Shown: positions 1 through 13,200 of the stretch, piece after piece | How positions within the stretch are numbered: the stretch's first letter is position 1 | Layout: every line of letters starts with the position of its first letter | Origin: Antedon mediterranea | Taxonomy: Eukaryota > Echinodermata > Crinoidea > Comatulida > Antedonidae | Reading direction: 5' to 3' | Assembly (NCBI RefSeq): GCF_964355755.1 | Contig: NC_092673.1 | Coordinates: 1,679,001-1,743,000 of the forward strand | Length of the DNA stretch: 64,000 nt | The notes under the pieces: model-generated | The model's input: the letters and a program-made list of their open reading frames with translations, nothing else | The model's database searches: none | Told to the model about the DNA's origin: nothing | Translations under genes and position numbers: made by a program

Positions 1-1440
1 GCGAACGAATCTTTTAAGTAGTTCAGTGTCTCAGATACCATTAAACTTTGATGGATACTGTAAGTGGACCGCTAAATAATAAAATGGATGCCAAATATCT
101 CTCATAACTTCTCTATTGATTATCGTAAATATATATTGATTCAAAGAGAGACCACACTTAAATGTGATCACAAACTATAATAACTAAAATATAATTAATT
201 GGAATATAGTATAAAAATGAATATTATAGTATAGATATAAGTCAGATTATTCGTCAACAGAACTAAGGCTGAGATTGTCTCAACGTTTCATTATATGCTA
301 CACTTCAACCGTCTTCTGGTGTAGCTAGGAAAGTTGAGGCGAATATATGAAAATGGAAAAGCATAAAGCCTGTTTTCCATTATTGAACATATTCGCGCAA
401 ATCGAACATTCTTGAGTTCTGATTGGTTACGCATTTTCTCCCGTCATTTTAGATATGCCTGCGAATTTAGTCAACACTTTCGATTCGCGCATAGCTTTTC
501 CCACCTAGAATCTGTATCTATCCTGAGCGGCGGAAACCACCCGTTCGCTCCCCGTTGTGTGTAAATGGATAAGGAATAACATAGATTCCATATTTGTTAT
601 TACCGTTACCGCTCGGTGTAAATTGGCCTTTAAGGTGGACTGGCAGTTTGTAAACTAAATCTAAATCAGGCTTGCTTTCAAAAGTAGATATTATATTAAT
701 ACAAAGCCTGTGTCTTGACGTCTTGAAGTCTAAAATACACACAAAATTAACTTTTTCAGTTGCAATTATTATTCAGAGATGAATTCTGTTGAAAAGTACA
801 TTTTGCATTTTCAGATAATAAGTTCAGAGATGACTATTGTAAAATTGTACCTTTAAAAGTTAAACCTGTAACATTGTGTCGAACTAGAAGATAACAGTCC
901 ATCATGATAATACCCTGTCTTGTTCTTGGTAAATACATGCCGTTAGCCACTACTGCCAAGATAAAAGTTCGTACAAATCTTAGTTTATGTTTTTTGAAAA
1001 TTTGTCTATGACGCGCCCACTGTGCATCCCTTCGTCTTGTCGCAAACCTATTTCGTTGTGATATTCATATCTGAAGAACATTTTGATTTATTGCTGATAA
1101 TGCTGATTCAATATCTAGCATTGCGTTCAAAATGATTCCTTGAAATATTTATAATACTGTCGTTAAATGAGTTGAAATCCATTCTGTAATTTTATTGAGC
1201 AATCACTGTAAAACATCGTCTTGTATATCTATGCCAAATCGTTACCTGAGAAAGATAAAAGGTGTTTTTTCTATATTTTTGAATATTTGATTTCTTAGTG
1301 TTGTTGAATGTTTTGTTTATTTTGTAGGTTATTTGGAACTTTTCCATTCCAAATGAATATACTAAAATTGTACTCACCTAAAAGCACCTGCATAATATTA
1401 TAACCCTGTGTAAAACCCTGTCTACACTATGAAACTTAAA
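1..1440. other. Intergenic, no gene seen
   Basis: AT-rich sequence without a recognisable exon. The two short open frames on the minus strand (518-742 and 1192-1377) have no recognisable domain. A fragment resembling the end of MITE family A (CTGTCTACACTATGAAAC) lies just before the satellite, at about 1417-1435. Confidence 0.5.
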
Positions 1441-2863
1441 ACGGACATAATTATGATAAACCAAACTAAGTGTGGAGCCATTGGTGACCAACCTTACGAA
1501 TACGGACATAATTATGATAAACCAAACTAAGTGTGGAGCCATTGGTGACCAACCTTACGAATACGGACATAATTATGATAAACCAAACTAAGTGTAGAGC
1601 CATTGGTGGCCAACCTTACGAATACGGACATAATTATGATAAACCAAACTAAGTGTGGAGCCATTGGTGACCAACCTTACGAATACGGACATAATTATGA
1701 TAAACCAAACTAAGTGTGGAGCCATTGGTGACCAACCTTACGAATACGGACATAATTATGATAAACCAAACTAAGTGTGGAGCCATTGGTGGCCAACCTT
1801 ACGAATACGGACATAATTATGATAAACCAAACTAAGTGTGGAGCCATTGGTGGCCAACCTTACGAATACGGACATAATTATGATAAACCAAACTAAGTGT
1901 GGAGTCATTGGTGGCCAACCTTACGAATACGGACATAATTATGATAAACCAAACTAAGTGTGGAGCCATTGGTGGCCAACCTTACGAATACGGACATAAT
2001 TATGATAAACCAAACTAAGTGTGGAGCCATTGGTGGCCAACCTTACGAATACGGACATAATTATGATAAACCAAACTAAGTGTGGAGCCATTGGTGGCCA
2101 ACCTTACGAATACGGACATAATTATGATAAACCAAACTAAGTGTGGAGCCATTGGTGGCCAACCTTACGAATACGGACATAATTATGATAAACCAAACTA
2201 AGTGTGGAGCCATTGGTGACCAACCTTACGAATACGGACGTAATTATGATAAACCAAACTAATTGTGGAGCCATTGGTGGCCAACCTTACGAATACGGAC
2301 ATAATTATGATAAACCAAACTAAGTGTGGAGCCATTGGTGGCCAACCTTACGAATACGGACATAATTATGATAAACCAAACTAAGTGTGGAGCCATTGGT
2401 GACCAACCTTACGAATACGGACATAATTATGATAAACCAAACTAAGTGTGGAGCCATTGGTGGCCAACCTTACGAATACGGACATAATTATGATAAACCA
2501 AACTAAGTGTGGAGCCATTGGTGACCAACCTTACGAATACGGACGTAATTATGATAAACCAAACTAAGTGTGGAGCCATTGGTGGCCAACCTTACGAATA
2601 CGGACATAATTATGATAAACCAAACTAAGTGTGGAGCCATTGGTGGCCAACCTTACGAATACGGACATAATTATGATAAACCAAACTAAGTGTGGAGCCA
2701 TTGGTGACCAACCTTACGAATACGGACATAATTATGATAAACCAAACTAAGTGTGGAGCCATTGGTGGCCAACCTTACGAATACGGACATAATTATGATA
2801 AACCAAACTAAGTGTGGAGCCATTGGTGACCAACCTTACGAATACGGACATAATTATGATAAA
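1441..2863. repeat. 61-bp tandem satellite, 23 full units plus a partial
   Basis: Units beginning ACGGACATAATTATGATAAA recur exactly every 61 bp from 1441 to 2844, and the last 20-bp partial unit ends at 2863. Units are nearly identical. The main variable base gives GGTGACC or GGTGGCC, and a second variant (GGACGTAAT) marks units 14 and 19. There is no long open frame. Units 13-17 and 18-22 show the same variant order, which points to a five-unit higher-order duplication. All units but number 14 carry TAAGTG. Confidence 0.97.
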
Positions 2864-4852
2864 TACAAAAATAGAATAATAAAAGGAGAATGAAACTCAA
2901 ATCTTGAACTTTAAAAAAATAGAGAAACATCATAGAGACATAAATCGTTTTAAATATTATTATTATTTAAACATTGAATTATGTCAATGTTTAAAAGAAA
3001 TGTAAAATATACTGCGTAATAAAAATGTTTACATTTTATGTAACGAGGCAATCTTTTGTTTGTCGAATGTGTTATAGGTAGGTCTGTTTCTATCCCGTCC
3101 TGTATTTTACGCAGTAGAAATATTTAATATCTTTGCACTTAATTTAGCTTATTCAACAACCATTAACATCAGCTTTCTGCGAGCAATATAACCATAGATG
3201 ATACCCAATATACATAAATCTTAGCGCTGATATCGGAATTATAATACCAAATAATCAGTTCGGACTAAACCAATGAAATCTCAATCCAGTTCTCAAATAG
3301 CCACATGAATTCCCCAGACATCCGCGCCGCGTGCTCCATCTCATTTTCTTAACATGAAGGCCTAGTTCATACGAAAGTGAAAGAGATTTACTAAAATAGC
3401 AAGATTAACTTCTAATGTTGAAGAAAAATACGTTTTCGCCGACTTTATAATATCAAAACTATCCAATTAATATTGTGATTAAGAACTATTTAGCGATACT
3501 TAAGCAGATTCTTATGATGTTCTAGCTCTAGGCATTTACATCTGTCGGCTTCTGGATCGGTATGTAGGGAGGAGTATGACCGGCGCTCGAGCCTAAACAT
3601 TACGTGGCCTACTCACTTTTAAGATTATTTTTTTATTGATACTGAAATTATTTCATAGGGTTAGGCTAACAACACAAGATTCGTGTTCCTTTTTTAGAAC
3701 TTAAATAATTCGTTAATTGTTCTACTTTCATTTTTTCCATCATTTATAAATTTATGGTATCATTAAGGATAACGATAGGCATACGCCGCTTATGCAAAAA
3801 TATAATTCTTTAAGAATTAGTAAGTTTTACTTTCTGTTGTGATACTTGTAACCATTTATTTTAAGCAAGTTAACTTAGTGTACGCGCGTGTTTGAAACTG
3901 TCATCAACACTAATTTAAGTGTGAAATAGTGTGTTCAATTTAAGAACGAACAAGAAATCAAATGTCTTAATTAGCCAAAAAGATATTAGCAATAGCATAT
4001 AAATCTTTAATGTGACCACTCATCGACACGTGTGTATAATAAGTACCGTACAACACACGTTAAAAGGTGTTGAATTATCAATAATACAATCAGACTGATG
4101 TCTTGTTAGAAACAAAACTCGCTTGCTAATACCATCTGTTAACTTTCAAAAAAATGTAACCCATTGCAGAGCGAATCTGCAATCATATATTAAAAATAGA
4201 TAATTGACTTGAGTCAAGTTTTAAATAATACTAATCCAGCTTCTTAAGCACGTACTTAAGTACTCTTAAGCACGATATAATATTCGTATGAATGTCAATG
4301 GATTGGTAATTAAGATGAAGTTAACCAACGCATGTGCACTGATTTGGAACAAGATGAAACAGCGCGTAACAGAACGAATCAAAACACTTGATATTCAACT
4401 TCTGAGTAATCACAAGATGAATGCACATAAAAATAAACGACTTTTGAAGAAATTATCTAACGAATTTTTTCAACTGATAAGTTACTGATATATCATTCCA
4501 ATTCGTGATTTTTGTCTGATTATTATCGATAGTTTTAATCGAATTTAAGGTCTACCAAGTTAAGTGTTGATTTCCATATACAAACACTTTAATCAACTCT
4601 GTAGTTTTTAAACATAAACATAATTATTATAACGATATTGAAGAATAACTGATATACATGAACTTAATCAAATTACTCATCAATCTTTTTTTATTACTCA
4701 GAATTAATAAAAATATACACAAATTATTAATATGGGGTTTTAAATATGAACATTAAACAACACGTTTTGTTTTTAAAAAGTTATAAAAAATAGAATAAAA
4801 AAGTTACAGATTATTATATTAATACACTTCTCGGTTCCTCCTTTCGGTTTCA

Positions 4853-4870
4853 CCCCCCCCCCCCCCCCCC
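4853..4870 (+). repeat. Poly-C tract (18 C)
   Basis: An uninterrupted run of C from 4853 to 4870, followed after AA by another five C. Such a homopolymer in AT-rich DNA is length-unstable and error-prone in assemblies. Confidence 0.9.
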
Positions 4871-6195
4871 AACCCCCACAAATATTAAACATATTCAGGT
4901 AAAGCAGACAAGTGACCCTTACGAAACTGAAATGGGCCGATGAAGTATAGATAAACATCAGTGACAAACTTACAAAAATGCAAAATGGTAAATATGAACT
5001 CAACATAATCCACAGTAAATATTCAAACAACAAAAATTATTTTATAGTCAAACATTTTTTTATATTAAACATTTTTTAATGACGAAAATTGAGTAATAAT
5101 CTCAGCGGTCGTCGAAGAATATGTTTCATTGGTGCTTTTCGAATTGCTGAGATTCGTAAAGATTTATATTCGTCACACGGCTTGTTAGATTCAAAAACTA
5201 TTATCGTTATACACAAGTCATTAGGCGAGATACTACACGATGTTTGAGACAATTTCTTCCGTTTTGTATTCCCTAATGATGTATATACACCGTACAGTTG
5301 AGATAAATTAAATCTAAAATAATTGTACATATACTTGTGGATGGTGTACGCTATGATTATTATGACTAGTACTTCACTCTTAATAACCTGATTTAATAGG
5401 TGATTTGAAACACTTGGCTGGCCGCGTGCATGTTCAATTCACGGCCTGTTGCGGCTACAGCGTTACTTTCAATTACTTTGAGCCAAAATACAAGAGTTTC
5501 TACCCTCACTTGTATACTTGATATATAATTATGAGTACTTGATTTTGTCTTCTTTTCACTAAGGCTTTGCTTTAACACTCTTAATCTCGATGTATTCTGT
5601 GATTTTAAGCACGTTATCACATGATATGCACTCGTGATAAATGGCGCGAAGAATAGTCGTTAACTTTTTGCCTCGTATCGTCTGCGTTTATGACGAAATT
5701 TGTTGAATCGAATACTGCAAATTGCCATTTGAGTATGTCCTAGTAATTCAAACATAAATCGAATTTTTAAATCTTGTAAGTGATGGCAATAATTTCAGAT
5801 AAATATCGAAAGATGATTAAAAAATATAAGATACTAGATATATAAGAACACTGAATATGGCCATAAATCAGGATCGCCTTCAATATGTTGTAATTCGATT
5901 TTATTGAAATATGTATTAGTTTATATCAAAATTAAATGCACATATCAATGAAAGTCTTTATGCTTGTCTATTCCAACTATTATAATTATTTTATTTTTAA
6001 TTTTTTATTCAAACTAAAGATGGGAACTTGTAACTGTGGCATAACAATTTAAAAAATGGCATATCATATTTTTGTTAAATGTTCCCAAAGTTGCAATAAA
6101 GATGATCAAATGCTTTAAAAAAAACGAAAACAGTTTCATAAAATTATATCAATATATTATAATAATTATTAATATACATCTCTAAAGGAAAATTA

Positions 6196-6305
6196 CTTAA
6201 AAATGACAATGCTGTGGGTATCAGTGTCTGGATATCAATAGTGATAACAACAAAAAAAGCACTGAAAAATGAAAATGCTGTGGGTATCAGTGTCTGCATG
6301 ATATC
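6196..6305. repeat. Two-copy tandem duplication, about 67 bp
   Basis: The string ATGCTGTGGGTATCAGTGTC occurs at about 6209 and again at about 6276, each followed by a TATCAAT...GATA(A/C)AACA-like stretch. This is a simple local duplication and creates the short plus-strand open frame at 6214-6408. Confidence 0.75.
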
Positions 6306-7739
6306 AATGGAGATACAAAAAAAAAGGAAAAACCTATATCAAAACGATAAAGTAAAACAGCCAGAAATAAATTTGCTTTCGGGGCAAAACTGCCTTCCTC
6401 ATTTATAATAAGTGATATTTGTGCCTTTATCATTTGGTCATTACAAAAAATAATCGTTATTATATAATGTTTTAATATGGCCCTGTGTTAATATTATCAT
6501 TGCTTCTGAAACGCTACTACCCATAATATGCGAGCACATATAACAATTATTACTTGTTTTTAAAATATTTCATCTGGTTTTAGACGATGGAACGCCAGTT
6601 TAGAATGAAATCTCAGGTTCGCTTATCATTTTGTGGTTTTTACAAAAAGAAATCTTTGTTATAATTATTACTTGTATCATGTCAACCGTATGATCATTAG
6701 TGAGTTATTATTATTATATACATTTACTAATATTATCGTCTTAATATTTAATCATGTTTTCTCCGCCGTAGCTTTCCATACGATTTCTTAACATGAGGAA
6801 ACACGTTATGTTTTAACGAGTGAAGATCTGAAATGGAATAGATTGTATCAAATCGAATTTTAACGCCTTAGTAGATTGTTAACAATCAAATCACAATGAG
6901 TAATTATTATAGTTATCTTAGTACCAAATAAATCTATCTCTATCATATACCGTTAGACCATGTGTTATACTTAATGATGTAAAGATAGCTTTATTACAGT
7001 AATTTTTAAAAAGAAATCATTATTTTAATTGATATTAGACAATTTAAAGAACTTCGCGACTTTTTTTATTGGGATATTTTATTTGTAATGTCAGTAATTT
7101 ATGTTATCACTTTGTATGTATTTTTTATGATGATTTTCCAAATAAATTCAAATCAAATCATTGTACATAGTACATAGTTTTAAATACTAATAGCAAAAAA
7201 ATGATTATTAACTAGTTTTATTACATTAAGGATTAATTTTAATTTATAATGTTCAAACTACAAATTCAGACTCAATTAGCGATTGCCGCATCGAGTCTCC
7301 GCGCATAGACCTCATCATCATCGTAACAACGGTGAACAACAGTGAGAGAGCATTGATTCGATAAATTACTCTTTTGTGAATAAGTTAATTTCTAGATAAT
7401 CATTTCAATAAAAAGAAATAAAAGAAATAGCGGGTAATGACGAATTTTACTTTTTTTCTAATAAGCGATTCGCATCATTGATTATAATTTAATTTGAATA
7501 CAATTTGGCTATAAAGAATCGCACCTGTCTTCGATTCATTACCGTATAGTTTACAGCATAATGCTCTGTTAATACCGTTTCATCTTCAGACGAATTGACT
7601 CTTTATTGAGACAGTATTGGTTATCATCAAATGTGCAAGACTTTATCTGCATTAAGCTATTAATGAATCAGCATCAGTATAGTTGAAATATAAGCCTACC
7701 ATCACCATTTGATACAAAAGAAAATTTGTATTAATCACT

Positions 7740-8112
7740 ATGAATATTCGTCATAATCATTTTCATCATCGTATAAATCATCGTCATGGTCGTCGTCATC
7801 GTCATGTTCGTCATCGTGATCATCGTCATCGTAATCATCGTCATGGTCGTCATCGTAATCATCGTCATCGTTGTTGTCATCATCAGCATCGTTGTCATCA
7901 TCGTCGTCATCAGCATCATCGTTGTCATCATCATCGTCATAGTCGTCATAATCATCATCATCATCATTGTTGTCATCATCGTCGTCATCATCATCATCGT
8001 TGTCATCATCGTTATCATCATCATTGTCATCATCATCGTCATAGTCGTCATAATCATCATCATCGTTGTAATCATCGTTGTCATCATCTTCGCTGTCATC
8101 ATCATCGTTATC
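7740..8112. repeat. Imperfect ATC/GTC triplet repeat
   Basis: About 370 bp built from CATCGT and CATCAT-type triplets. Because the unit is three bases and rarely makes stops, several reading frames on both strands stay open, giving apparent His/Arg-rich, Ile/Val-rich and Met/Thr-rich proteins. None has other protein features, so I treat it as a microsatellite and not as a gene. Confidence 0.93.
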
Positions 8113-10037
8113 GTCAATTTCCCAGAATAATATTTTACAAAAGTACCGTCTCCCAAAATGAAAGAGCGTTAATCAACAACTCGACATAAAATAACGTTTA
8201 TACATCTTTATTATCATTTTATTGAATTAAACTTATTTACAAAATTGTATCGACGTCACTATTTGAAACACTAACACACGAAGGAGTAATTGATACTTGA
8301 ATAATTTGAATAATGGTTATAACATGATATTATAATAAAGAAATACTAAAATTAGATATAATTGCACATTTTATATTTTTAGAAAAAACAAATATTTCAG
8401 ACCATACAAAATACGGTAATATAATTAAACGATTATTGGGTGGGGATAGTTTATATAAAAAAATAATTAATGTATTTACACGTGATATATAATACTTATT
8501 TCAAATCAAATAAATTATTTGAATTGATGCTGCGCCGATTAAAACGGTTAAAACGCGCGCCAGTAGTAGTTCGTCTGACGCGCGAGTTTAAACGTTGATA
8601 AAATAGCATGATGGTCGACTTTACGCGCGCGTCTGTCCGCCGTGTTGTATATGGGAGTTGCAAATGTACGCTTTGGGTGTGGTACCTCTCTCCATCTGAA
8701 CAAAACAGTAATATAATAATAAAAAACTCATCATCCCAAGATAATAAAGATAAAGACGATTCATTTTGTGCGTGTGCGATATACCAAGGTCAAGCTGATG
8801 AGACCCTCGTGCGAGTGTTTTTAAACCGAACCTTGTCATTTAGCCCATAAAGGCCAATATACTAAACCTTTGATTTATATCTTCATTTTTATTTGATCCG
8901 TTGAATCTATTTCTTCTAATCACTGAATAAATCTATCATCAGAAAGATGTTTCTTTGTGAGATTTTCTCTCAAAGTGCACATAGTTTGCTCACAAAATAA
9001 ACATCAACAACGATAAATTTGTAACCTTAAATTAACCTTAAGAAAAAATAGTAGAAAGTACTATGCAACATATTCCCAATCATGTATTTCAAACGCTGTG
9101 TATTATAAAATCAATATACTACATGGAAAAAATATGGCCTATAATTACCGTAAAACAGGCCCATATTTAGTCTGTGAGGCATTGTACAACGTAAATTATT
9201 TCGTAAATAAATACAAAGAGAGAAGTAAGCCGTTGTTCACGTAAACGTATTTGGTGAATTATTGATTGTCTTCAGTGACTCGTTGGAGACGTGTAACTAT
9301 ACAGAGGTCTAACTCATCCTAAATATCCTTTGAATTATTGTTAAACGATGGGGCTTTAACTTCCTTCATGGTTAAACAAAACGTAAATTATGGCATTGAA
9401 CTACAGTACTTTGAGGCCTACTAGGGCTACATATCAAGTCAGTTAATGAAAAAATGGTATATTCAAAAGGAGCCAATCTCCTACCATTGTTCCATTACAT
9501 TATGGAGGATCGAACCATATATATATATATATTTTATTCGAGGGTTTTGAGCCTTCTGGATTCGCCCATAGATAGGCATTTGACACCATTACATTATTTA
9601 CAGATAATATGATAATTATTCTACAGATTTCAGCTAGTATAATATATATTACATGTACATTAAAATGCTGGAATTTTTTTATTTTATAGGAATGCCTTAT
9701 TTGGAATTAATTGTGAGGAATGCTGAACAAGTAAACCATAGACTTACAACGTCTGTATTTTAGAATAGTTTTTTAAAAGTTTACTATTTAGCACCTGCTC
9801 AATTATTACGTAACGTATGAAGTAATTAAACCGGAAGAAATGCCATCCATTCAAAGCGTAACACTATACCAACGAAGGAATAAGCCCGTCTTTATACTTC
9901 TTGAGTAAGTAAAAAAGCACTGTTTGAAATCACTTAGGCTTAGGCCCTAATGAATAGTTTATAAAAAACATTATTGTCACTTCTGTCATATTCAAAGTTC
10001 ACTATATATTATGATGTATAATAAGCCTAGTACATTT
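8113..10037 (-). other. 3' flank of tlx, possible 3' UTR
   Basis: Region downstream of the tlx stop codon on the minus strand. Candidate AATAAA signals on that strand lie at about 9678-9683 and 9533-9538, roughly 350-500 bp after the stop. In DNA this AT-rich such signals are common by chance, so the polyadenylation site is not fixed. An AT dinucleotide run lies at about 9518-9532. The frames at 8608-8850 and 8621-8839 are unrecognised. Confidence 0.35.
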
Positions 10038-10272
10038 TCACGTTGAAGGGGATGATGGTGGCGAACAGGACATTTCTTCAGCTGATGTCTTCATGGGTTC
10101 ACTACTCCACGGTTGGATACTTTGTAACGCGTTTAAGGAACTGTTGTGAACGCAAACTGCGTCACCTGTAGAGGGCTCCTGTAACTGTTTAATCATCGCT
10201 TCATGTTGGAGATTAAAGACAAAACGTGCTGCTGCTTGTCGTTCAGCTTCCCGTTCCTCTGCCGTCTGACGT
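10038..10272 (-). CDS. tlx: tlx exon 3 (C-terminus and stop)
   Basis: Acceptor TTTTTAG|ACGTCAG completes Arg57 and adds Arg58 and [11 protein letters not shown], matching the residues after the TLX homeodomain in vertebrates. The exon continues through FNLQHEA and [14 protein letters not shown] to a Ser/Pro-rich end and a TGA at 10038-10040. The phase fits exon 2 exactly, and all 77 codons after the split codon are open. Confidence 0.94.
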
Positions 10273-13200
10273 CTAAAAATGAAAAAAAAAGGAATATTAT
10301 TGGTAAGAAAATAAACGAATTAGCAATATTGAATAAAAAAAATGCAAAATTAACTATACTGTACATCATAAAACACATCCTTTGGGACACTCCGATTGCG
10401 TGTGTGAGAACGAGAGAAAATGTAGGTGGAGACGCTAGATCTCGTTATTCAAGGGATAACTCTGTTAAGGGGACATTTTTTGGTTTATGTCCCACATATA
10501 GAGGTTCTACTGTTGGCCTAACTACTTGCCATAATTCATTTCAAAATCAAAATCATTTTAAAAGCAAACAATTATCTAACGTAGTATAAAGCTGGGAGAA
10601 TTGAAAGATACGCGAGGGACATTTTTGTTTAACTTGTATTGTATTGTTCCAAATGTTAAATTGATATTGTATCTTGAACTCTGTGGTGATTCCTTGTCGT
10701 CTTATTAGCCAAAGGGTATACCATCATCCGATAGATTACCTATTCAATCAACACTACAATACAAAATCAAACGATACGATTTCTAAAAATTGTTTGAAAT
10801 TAAAATAATGAGCGAAAATACAAGTCACTATTAAGAATAGAGGGTAATAAGAACAAGACAAATATCGGTACACACACATCTGCGACAGATGCGCGCGTTT
10901 CCTGAATAGAGGACAGACTATCAATCTCACAAACCATCCTTCAGAATGGCGCCAAAAGTGAGCTTCAGATAAGTCAAAAGTCAAAGAATTACGTTCCTTC
11001 GGGCAAAACTTTTTTTGACAAATTCAACTTCCGAAACATTTACAAATCAGGTGTTATGTACCTCACGCCCGTTCTTAACCCCATTGCTTTCATCAAAAGC
11101 TGCATTCAATTAACATATTAACATTGATTTCTAGGCCTGTTGAATACTGGCGCCTTATACATCAATTTGTTGAGCACAAAGGGCTTTGTGATTGACTCAG
11201 AACGGTTGAAGATACCCGTGTTAGGCTCTGTAAATCAATACGACTTGGGGCTACATTTCTTTTGGATTGATATAAAAAATTAAAACAGATAAGCCTTAAG
11301 AGAAACAGCGAATCATACTTTTATCAAATAGATTCATACTATCTGATGGGAATTCGACCACTGTGTTTAAACAGATTGATACACCTGCCCGGTATTTCAG
11401 TAAACGACTAAATGTTACATGCTTAAAATGTTCAATCGTAAGTTATTTTTAACAAAAACAAAGGTTTTGCTGAATCTGTTTCCCTGCAACAAACTAAATT
11501 TATAGTTTTTCTACTTCTTGTCACCAAAACATTTACAAATGAATACAGATGAATAGACCATTTTGTAAAAAGTTATTTCACTTATTATAAAAGGAGAAAA
11601 TTAACGGTAATATTTAACAATCTTGTCTGACAGATTGGGCTAACTTTCTAACTGACTATTTTTTCCTTAGATAATATATTTGTTCTGGTAAATATTATTT
11701 TGTGTGAATAACTAATACGTGACATTAAAATGGCATATTCAAAAACATATTTTTTCTTGGAGACATTCCTTTAAAATAAGTTTAGAAACACTGGCCTACT
11801 GTATACCTGTTTGTACGCAATTGTTTGTTCATTTTTGACTATCGGCGAATTTACACGTAACTTAAATTTAATTAATTTTAATAACAACACATCAGTGTGA
11901 ACACAGTAATTGCTCACACATTTGTAGACGATTACTTCACATAATTTAATTACAACATATCAGTGTAAACGCAATCTTGTTCGCATATTTGTAGACGATT
12001 ACTTCTAAAGTACAATTTAATTACAACACATCAGTGTAAACGCAATCTTGTTCGCATATTTGTAGACGATTACTTCTAAAGTACAATTTAATTACAACTT
12101 ATCAGTGTAAACGCAATCTTGTTCACATATTTGTAGATGATTAGTGTAAACGCAAGGTTTGTTCTTGTAATTGTACACGTAGCTAATAACATCTTTGATG
12201 ATATATATTAATAACTCGTGTACATTATACTACATTCTACGGCATGATTGCTATTTGATTAAGACATCTACGTTAATTTACTATTTATGTGTAAAAGAAG
12301 CAACTCGTCAGAGACTGCTAATTCATCGCTATACATTGGGGATGCATTTGCTTGAAAATCTCTGCTCTATTAGAATCTCATTATAAGTAAAATTCCCATG
12401 TGTACCGTATTCATCTTAGTTGAGAATTGGATTGTCGTGAGGCGTTTCAGTGCTGGGATGCGCACCACCGGTTACCATATCTCTATCAAGAAAGGATCAT
12501 GTTAAGTTGACGCTATAATGATTAAGAAAAAAATATATAGAAAACACCACTTCCAATTTTGTAAGGATCACTTTAAATTGACGTGATAAATTCTAAATTT
12601 TAACCGGTAATACGTTTAGATTTGTTGTAAATCAGTTTTGGAATATTTCAGATAAGAATTTGTTTAAGATTGTGATAATGGTTGTCTTGAGTGCGCGCAT
12701 AAAAACGGCGACGTAGTGTTGACGCGTTTAATGACGTGTATTCTTAAACAAAACCACGTGCGTGTCAATAATTGTATCATTAAGTTGCTTAATAATGTCA
12801 TCAGTCATGATTAAGCAACTTACAACGGTGTAATACATCATTATTATTTCTTAACTGATTTAACTTTTAAAAACAACACAATCTATAAATAGACCGTTAA
12901 TCTATAATTATAGATAATCGCCAAAGGCTTATTTCTCAAGTTTTTAAAAATTAATCAAGGCGTGTTGTTATATAATGACAGATATTATTTAATGACATAT
13001 GATTTATATAGAAATTAAACCCTTTCAATGAAGGTAATGTGAATACGAATTACCATAGTTTAGATATTCGGAAATATTCAATTGGACATATACAATATTA
13101 TTTAAAGTTCCATTTCTTCAAATTAAAAAGATGATTATTAAATTAATCAACACGATTGATAATTATTGACGTACCGGTATCAGTAATACTTCAAAGAGAT

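Larger units (their letters stand above)
2864..7739. other. Intergenic, no gene seen
   Basis: Nearly 5 kb of AT-rich sequence. Open frames here (for example 5076-5330 and 5393-5620 on minus) are short, unrecognised and probably chance. Listed separately are a poly-C tract and a short duplication. A slightly GC-richer patch at 3530-3610 has no recognised content. Confidence 0.5.

Noticed and set aside
1441-2863. CRISPR-like array
   Set aside because: Units are contiguous 61-bp repeats without unique spacers, in an animal genome.
7731-8189. Long His/Arg-rich, Ile/Val-rich and Met/Thr-rich open frames on both strands
   Set aside because: All arise from one ATC/GTC triplet repeat; no splice, domain or composition evidence of coding.
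8608-8850. 80-codon plus-strand frame with a GC-rich start
   Set aside because: No recognisable domain and an overlapping open frame on the other strand; likely chance.
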